A stretch of 64,000 bases of DNA, from positions 311,876,164 to 311,940,163 of the forward strand of contig NC_081414.1 in the NCBI RefSeq assembly GCF_030272615.1, given 5' to 3'. The notes beneath the pieces are model-generated. The model made no database searches and had not been told where the DNA came from. It saw only the letters and a list, made by a program, of their open reading frames with translations. Below are positions 58,601 to 64,000 of the stretch, piece by piece. This stretch comes from Cryptomeria japonica (Eukaryota > Streptophyta > Pinopsida > Cupressales > Cupressaceae). Each line of letters opens with the position of its first letter. Within the stretch, counting starts at the first letter, position 1. Made by a program: the position numbers and the translations under genes.

Positions 58601-60480
58601 TACAATACCTTGTAATAATTTATGTTAAGTAATTCTTCAGATTACTTTATAAGTACAATTTTAATAGAATATGCAATATGTTTATCATTGAATTCAGATA
58701 TTACAAATGTGAAAAAAGATAGTGACAACCACCAAAGCTCAAGACCATTTAGTGTATTCAAATTGGAAAATAACGTACTTCATTCTCCCTTTTTCCCTTA
58801 CATACAAACTTCTTTTATTCATTCTTTCTTCTTGAGATTTAAGATGGTTGAACCATATTATCATCACAACAAAAATGTTTGAAAGGAACAAATGAAAGAA
58901 ATGAATTTTTAACATGCACATACCTATTAGCCATCCAAACAAGAGGCCTATTTACCAAAATGTTTTCATACTAGATGCCAAATACATTCTCATCAAGAAA
59001 CATGAGCGGAAAATCAAATGCAAGGTATTATTTCTAAACCAACTCGTTGAATGGATAACAAAACCACCACCCAAGACATTCCTATGCCCATCTTTGGATG
59101 ATGCCAAATATACCATCTCAATTTAGATAATATTAATGCTTACTACACTTCCACTTAACAATTAAAGTTCTAAAAAGACATTTATTTTGTACTGAGTTAG
59201 TTTAACTTACATTTTGCTTCTCCTTTTGTTCTTGTATTTCCAATATACATTATTTTTTACGCCCTTACACATCCTTCTCATAGGGCACACATAACCTATT
59301 CCCAAGCACTCATTTTGATGTAGACAAGGAGGATGCCAATGAAGGGTGGAATCTAGCTTTACACTTGCCAGTTATGTTTTCTTAAAAGTTTTAAATTTTT
59401 TCAAAAATTGGTTAGTGGGTATTCAATAATAATGGTATTCCATTAAAATAAATTTATTTAAGGAATTTTATCATAATAATTGTTGTTCCTTCTCCATGCT
59501 TCCACATTTTGCATAAATGTCTCCAAGGGCAATTGAAATGACCCTCTTTTTCATCCGATGAATTTATTTTATCCATATGCTTTGATGAATGTCCATACCT
59601 CTATCAACTTATCTCAAAGATGTGATAATGAGGAGAGGGAAAGGGAATCCATGCCTTAGTAATGGTTGATTAGAGGTAATTCTTCTCTCTAGGTATTCAT
59701 GCATTCACCATATAATATACATTCTGTCATGGAAGTACCTGATATGGGGAATCTAATAGTTCCAAAATGATTTTTCCTTCAACATCAATCTCTATTAACT
59801 TAGTTTGGGTTGAAAATTTCTTTCAATTAACTTGATTTTTAATTTTATTATATGTCAATTTTTTTTTCTCCTTGAGACTTGAGAGTACCTTTTATTGGTG
59901 TTGAATATGTTCTTCTGTTGATTTAAATTTTGGTGTGGCTTTAAGGAAGAGGTGGTTGATGATAAATTAGTACAAGGTTATGATATATTTAAGGAGATAA
60001 ATCTTTTAGCTTATACCCCAAAATTTATTGAGTGTTTATATATAAATTATTGTGGATCTAGTGATGTAGGAATCTTTGACTATTACACTTTTAATAAAAA
60101 TAATTGAGTCATACCCTTGTTTGAAACCTTATTAAACATCTTTTACATTTGGTGAAGCTTAATAGTTGTAGAAAATTTGCACACAATCTTCTTAGTTCAA
60201 ATGTTCTACCCTCATAGTGAAAATGCAAGAACATATTCTTGATGTTCACCTCAATTATTACTAGGATATTGAGCCATTGGACTAAAAAAATAGTGTTTTA
60301 TCTAACCATTGAATAATAGATGCATAGAACAATCCAACATGTGGTATCCCATAATGAGTTTAATTATGTGGTATTTCCTTAAACAGTTGATTGTACCCCC
60401 ATTTCAAATTATAACCTAAAACTTTGGGGTTGGGTAAAAAAAATTAATTTATGTTATTCCCAACTTATTGTTAACAAAAT
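55690..60480. other. Decayed interior of Gypsy-3
   Basis: Nearly 5 kb of AT-rich sequence without a recognisable domain. Open frames are all under 90 codons and show no family signature. It should once have held pol if Gypsy-3 was autonomous; it may instead have been a non-autonomous derivative. Confidence 0.45.
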
Positions 60481-60490
60481 TTTGAGTACT

Positions 60491-61411
60491 TCTATGGGTC
60501 ATTCCAATCTTCCTCTCCAGTTTTGGGAACAATTTTCCAAATCTTCCTCTCCACTTTTGGGAACAATCTTTCTATGAGGCCATTGGAAACTCTATTGGCC
60601 GTTTTTTGATGGTTGATGACGCCACGACTTCTATGGGTCATTCCACCTTTGCTCAAATCTTAGTGGATATTGAGATTTCCTCCCCCCTCCATGGGGATGT
60701 GGTCCTTATAGTTGGGGACAGGCCTTGGACCCAACAACTTGATTTTGGGGGCCTCCCCTTTCGCTGCAAAAATGTTTCGCCATGGGTCATTTAGTGTCGG
60801 ACTTCTCCCTCCCGCATCACAAGGGGGTGGCTACTTGGTGGAAGGATGCCACCCTGGATCATTTGAATATTTATGCTATTGACTTGGTTGTTGAGCCGCC
60901 CTCCATTGATGATGCTGCTACTGATGTTACTACTACCTGTGAGGAATCAACCTTTGTGGCTCCTGATTTGGATTCTAGTCCTGTCGCCTTCAGATTGCAA
61001 CTCCGTTCTACACATTCTGCTTTTGCTCATGATGCCACCTCTCTGCAGTGGCCTGTTGTTGACTACAACAACCTCTTATTGTTCTGCAACAGACCATTTC
61101 TGCCTTACAGATGCACTCTCCTAAATCTATTATTGGTACCCAAGCGGGGACCTTACCCCTTGACCACTCTCTTGACGGTCCCAATGACAGTATCGCCTGG
61201 ACGATTGTTTGTCACAGGCAGAAGGGGAAGTTTTCCCCGCCCCCAGACCCCTCCTTGTCAAGACTCGGATCTTCCTACCCCTCTTGAGCTGGGCCTGGGT
61301 TGTTGATAGTTTCTAAGGTCTTTGTTTTTGTATTTGAGTTGTTGATAGTTTCCAACTATGTAAAGGGTTGGCACCCTAGTTAATGATGTTTTATTAATAA
61401 AAAAAGAGTTG
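60491..61411 (+). mobile_element. LINE-type ORF1 fragment insertion with target duplication
   Basis: A 5'-truncated retroposed segment lies between matching 8-bp words TGAGTACT (60483-60490 and 61412-61419). It ends with an A-rich tail, AATAAAAAAAG. The coding part resembles plant LINE ORF1-like proteins (DUF4283/zinc-knuckle type). A 34-bp tandem doubling of CTTCCTCTCCA(G/C)TTTTGGGAAC lies near 60508-60567. Confidence 0.75.
60543..61306 (+). pseudogene. DUF4283-type ORF1 remnant
   Basis: One frame reads LPLHFWEQSFYEAIGNSIGRF then VDDATTSMGHSTFAQILVDIEI and LDFGGLPFRCKN, a typical string of the DUF4283/zf-CCHC_4 arrangement. The Cys-rich knuckle that should follow is disrupted by a stop at about 60792 and a frame change. 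The next frame has GHLVSDFSLPHHKGVATWWKDA. The remainder to 61306 is Ser/Pro/Leu-rich. There is no endonuclease or RT downstream. Confidence 0.75.
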
Positions 61412-61699
61412 TGAGTACTCTTTAAGCCAGTCGGTATCATCACTTTGTCTTGTTTGAGTAAATCTAGTAGCTTGAGGGTTTATGGGACATTAATACTTGA
61501 TAATGATTAGCAAGAAATTATTGGTGGGGGATCTTTTGAGTCTTTCACAAACATAAATGCTTCCTATTCATCTTTTTCTTCACCATTAGATCACTCAATA
61601 TAGAAAAATTTCTTATCAACACATTTATGTCCTCTATTGTATTTGATATTATAATTAAACCATAACCCTTTGGCTATTTTTTCTTTAATTTTTGAGGTG

Positions 61700-62640
61700 T
61701 CAATCTAATAGGTTGAAGGAATGATGCAGTGACCCTTGAATATTTGTTACTAGGTATTCCTTCTTTTTTTTAGCTAAAAATATTTTCTCTACTTGCCTTT
61801 CGAACAACATTGATTGGAAGACAAAGCTTGGATCTAACATCTGTACCTCATATTTGATGTGGTCCTTTAGACTTCCTAAATATAATTCCTTCAAATTTTC
61901 TTTTATAACATGCTCCAGTCTTGAATACAAAATTGGAGTTATTGAGCATAGTCCTTAATTATTCTCATTTGTCGTAATTTAGCAATGTAGTTGAAGTAAC
62001 TATCCATGAAACTATTATCATAATGATTTGTGAGTTCTTGAAAAACCGAACATGTACAACACATCCATTCTTTTTCTTCTTGTCACATAACCAATGATAG
62101 ATGAATTGATTTGGTTCTAAATATAATGGTTCTATTGCAACCTTTTGTTGACATAGAACATGATGAAGATAAAATAAAAATATCATTTGGCATAGCTATT
62201 TCCTTGGATCCTTGCCATCCAACTTGCACATCTCCATCCCTAGAATGAATTACTTAGATTTGGTGATAGAATCATTTTTTTGATGATCTTTCTTCAAATC
62301 TATATCAAACTAATAAGCTTCAAATCATGTAGGAAATAAATATCTCGTCTTATTGAGTGAAGCTTCATGTCCTAATAAGTTCTTGAGGGAAGCTATTTCT
62401 TTAGTGATCCCTTGCATATGCTCTGCCATTTACAACTTGTTTTCCTCCTTAAACTTAGTGGTTGCATCATTTATAATGGTTATGGTATGCATCTCCTCTA
62501 CTATAGCATAATCTTTGTTAGGAGTTTTATCATTGTGATTGGATTCCTTCCTTTGCCTCTTGTTGACATCCCCATCATGATGAGGAAAAATGATTTTTTA
62601 ATAAATTACATAAAAAATCCAAATAATATAATTTTTTTGT
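61700..62640 (-). pseudogene. Gypsy-3 gag remnant
   Basis: On the minus strand, QFIYHWLCDKKKKNGCVV and RFFKNSQ near 62060-62110 match the tryptophan-containing core of Retrotrans_gag. Further on, YLGSLKDHIKYEVQMLDP and SMLFERQVEKIFLAKK near 61780-61880 match its C-terminal helices. The two parts are in different frames with stops at 61965 and 61700. Its place near the right LTR confirms minus orientation. Confidence 0.7.
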
Positions 62641-62925
62641 TATAACTTACCTAGGCTTATATCTCATTCTTTAGAAAAAATCTCCATGAAATTTATCAAT
62701 TTGAGGCCTTGGGAGAATATTTTGTAGAAACAACAATTTTGCAAGAAATTATTCAAAATTATTTAAAAAATTATCTCAAGCATAGACTATGCCAACTTTA
62801 ATATGTCTATGACCAACCCTCTAAATCGTATAAAACAATACAAATTGAAAGAGAAATGCTTTTACAATTTGATATGTTGAATAGTTTTTTTTTGTAGTTT
62901 ATTATCTTTTGGATATTAGGATCAT

Positions 62926-62937
62926 GCTCTACTACCA
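62926..62937 (-). other. Degenerate primer site of Gypsy-3
   Basis: The minus strand reads TGGTAGTAGAGC, two changes from TGGTATCAGAGC, two bases from the LTR end. The spacing equals that of Copia-1 and the short-LTR element. Confidence 0.65.
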
Positions 62938-62939
62938 CT

Positions 62940-63207
62940 TGTAATAAAATAACTTGAACAAGAATAATATAATAGAAAAATTTGCACAAATACTTGATAA
63001 TAAAAATATGATTCACAATATAATGATTAATAACTAATCACTACCTCTTATAGAAGACATCATTGAAATATTCTAGTATCCTAATCCCAATGAGGCTAAC
63101 TTAACATATTGCAATTGTACTTATGAACTCATACTAGAATCAATTGAGGATTTTGTAGCACGTAGTTAGTTGTCATATATACTCGACCATGATAGACAAT
63201 AATGACA
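62940..63207 (-). repeat. 5' LTR of Gypsy-3 (about 268 bp)
   Basis: It starts TGTAATAAAATAAC and ends about TAATGACA on the plus strand; the partner of 53453-53724. Confidence 0.7.
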
Positions 63208-64000
63208 TAGTAAATAACATGACAAATTAGGTGATGGGCGACTACCTATGGGTAATTGTAAGTTTTGGGAGTGTAACATTGTTACAATTTTATGAATGAA
63301 TTGTAATTAGACTAAAACATGTTAATAGCTTTGTAGACTCAATCAAGTGTGTTGTGTTTGGTAAGTCACGTTCTAGGGTGTCAATAGAGGGGAGTGACCA
63401 ATTTGGGTGCAATCTTGCTTAAGTTATCTATAGTAAAATCCTTTACAAGTGTGTGCTTTACATGCTCAATAAAAGCTTGATATTTAGCATCATACTTTAG
63501 ACCTTTACTATGTTACTGTGTGCTTATGTTGGCCCAAAATATTTATCCTTCATATTATTTGTTTTCACTAAGACATTGAACACTTCTTAAGTAGATAAGT
63601 ACCTACATAGTGTGACCCAATCACCATTAGTGTAAACTTTTCACTTTGATGTATTACTACTTGTTCATGCCTCACTTGGACCTCTTTTGTATATTTTTCC
63701 TTGTTCTTAGTTCTTGCATCCTTCACCTTAAATTTTTGTTATGTTAGGTATTGATTTGATTCTTTGATGCCTTCATGTTTAGGATATGGTTTTGGAGTTG
63801 CTAACATGGTTAAGGTGATAAATTCATATTCTAATTGCAATCATACGTGCTTATTGAGATCTCTAAGTTTTAATTCCTTCTTTTTAGTTTTTCTTTTATT
63901 ATCCCATTTTTTTCTATTTAACATGAAACGTTTTTTTGTTTCTACATAATAATCTTCTTGAGAAATCTTTCCATAAATTATTTTTTCATTATGTCAAGTT
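63208..64000. repeat. Repeat A, right copy, and unassigned right edge
   Basis: About 63212-63425 is the diverged partner of 53208-53430, immediately outside the right LTR of Gypsy-3. From 63430 to the window end the sequence is AT-rich. I see no supported gene or element boundary there. Confidence 0.6.

Larger units (their letters stand above)
53453..63207 (-). mobile_element. Gypsy-3: very old, degraded Gypsy element
   Basis: Two diverged direct repeats of about 270 bp bracket minus-strand gag remnants near the right end. A degenerate initiator-Met primer site adjoins the right repeat, and a purine tract adjoins the left repeat, so the element is on the minus strand. No RT or integrase could be read in the 54-60 kb interior, which is AT-rich and partly tandemly repeated. 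A LINE-type insertion lies at 60491-61411. The LTRs differ strongly, so insertion is old. Confidence 0.7.

Noticed and set aside
4783-62937. tRNA genes at the TGGTATCAGAGC sites
   Set aside because: These are 12-base primer binding sites next to LTRs. No cloverleaf-forming sequence surrounds them.

Overview
This window looks like repeat-dominated nuclear DNA from a seed plant with a large genome. The evidence is Copia and Gypsy LTR retrotransposons primed by initiator-Met tRNA (TGGTATCAGAGC sites), a plant hAT transposon, LINE ORF1-type debris, and only one short intron-containing gene-like segment. A conifer or other gymnosperm is my guess from the density and age structure of the elements; the sequence alone does not prove it. 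There are no bacterial genes, rRNA or tRNA genes, or CRISPR arrays.

Region 1 (1-16.2 kb): a Gypsy element (Gypsy-1, minus strand, 621-16154) has 264-279 bp LTRs and a perfect 5-bp target duplication (AGCTG). It carries gag-protease-RT-RNase H-integrase, then an additional downstream ORF (aORF) of about 795 codons. A young Copia element (Copia-1, plus strand, 3887-9898) sits between integrase and aORF. Copia-1 has two 894-bp LTRs that differ at about 3 sites by eye and a single 1,348-codon gag-pol frame broken by one TGA.

Region 2 (16.2-24.9 kb): remains of another minus-strand element. They are one LTR-like block with a polypurine tract, a second long aORF of about 1,000 codons ending in coiled coil, and a degenerate minisatellite built on a GGCGGACTT core.

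Region 3 (24.9-45.3 kb): Gypsy-2, a minus-strand Athila-like element with LTRs of about 1.1-1.2 kb. It is full of secondary insertions: a 1,549-bp hAT element with an 8-bp duplication, a 1,170-bp solo LTR with a 5-bp duplication, and an 8-kb composite that replaces its reverse transcriptase. The composite holds a plus-strand LTR element (long LTR, acidic ORF, protease remnant), an inverted fragment of the same LTR, and a 3'-truncated minus-strand Copia-2.

Region 4 (45.3-53.4 kb): a probable 3' end of a spliced host gene (five candidate coding exons, one GC-AG intron, a possible 3'UTR intron), followed by a 2.85-kb non-autonomous short-LTR element of TRIM/LARD type.

Region 5 (53.4-64 kb): a very decayed minus-strand Gypsy-3 with LTRs of about 270 bp, gag remnants, two degenerate tandem-repeat arrays and a LINE ORF1-type insertion. 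A separate repeat block flanks it on both outer sides.

The most interesting theme is that three unrelated-looking Gypsy remnants each carry a long sense-strand aORF after integrase. All three share a short [FI]-G-[IL]-P motif; two also end in predicted coiled coil. Apart from Copia-1, every element here is visibly inactivated.
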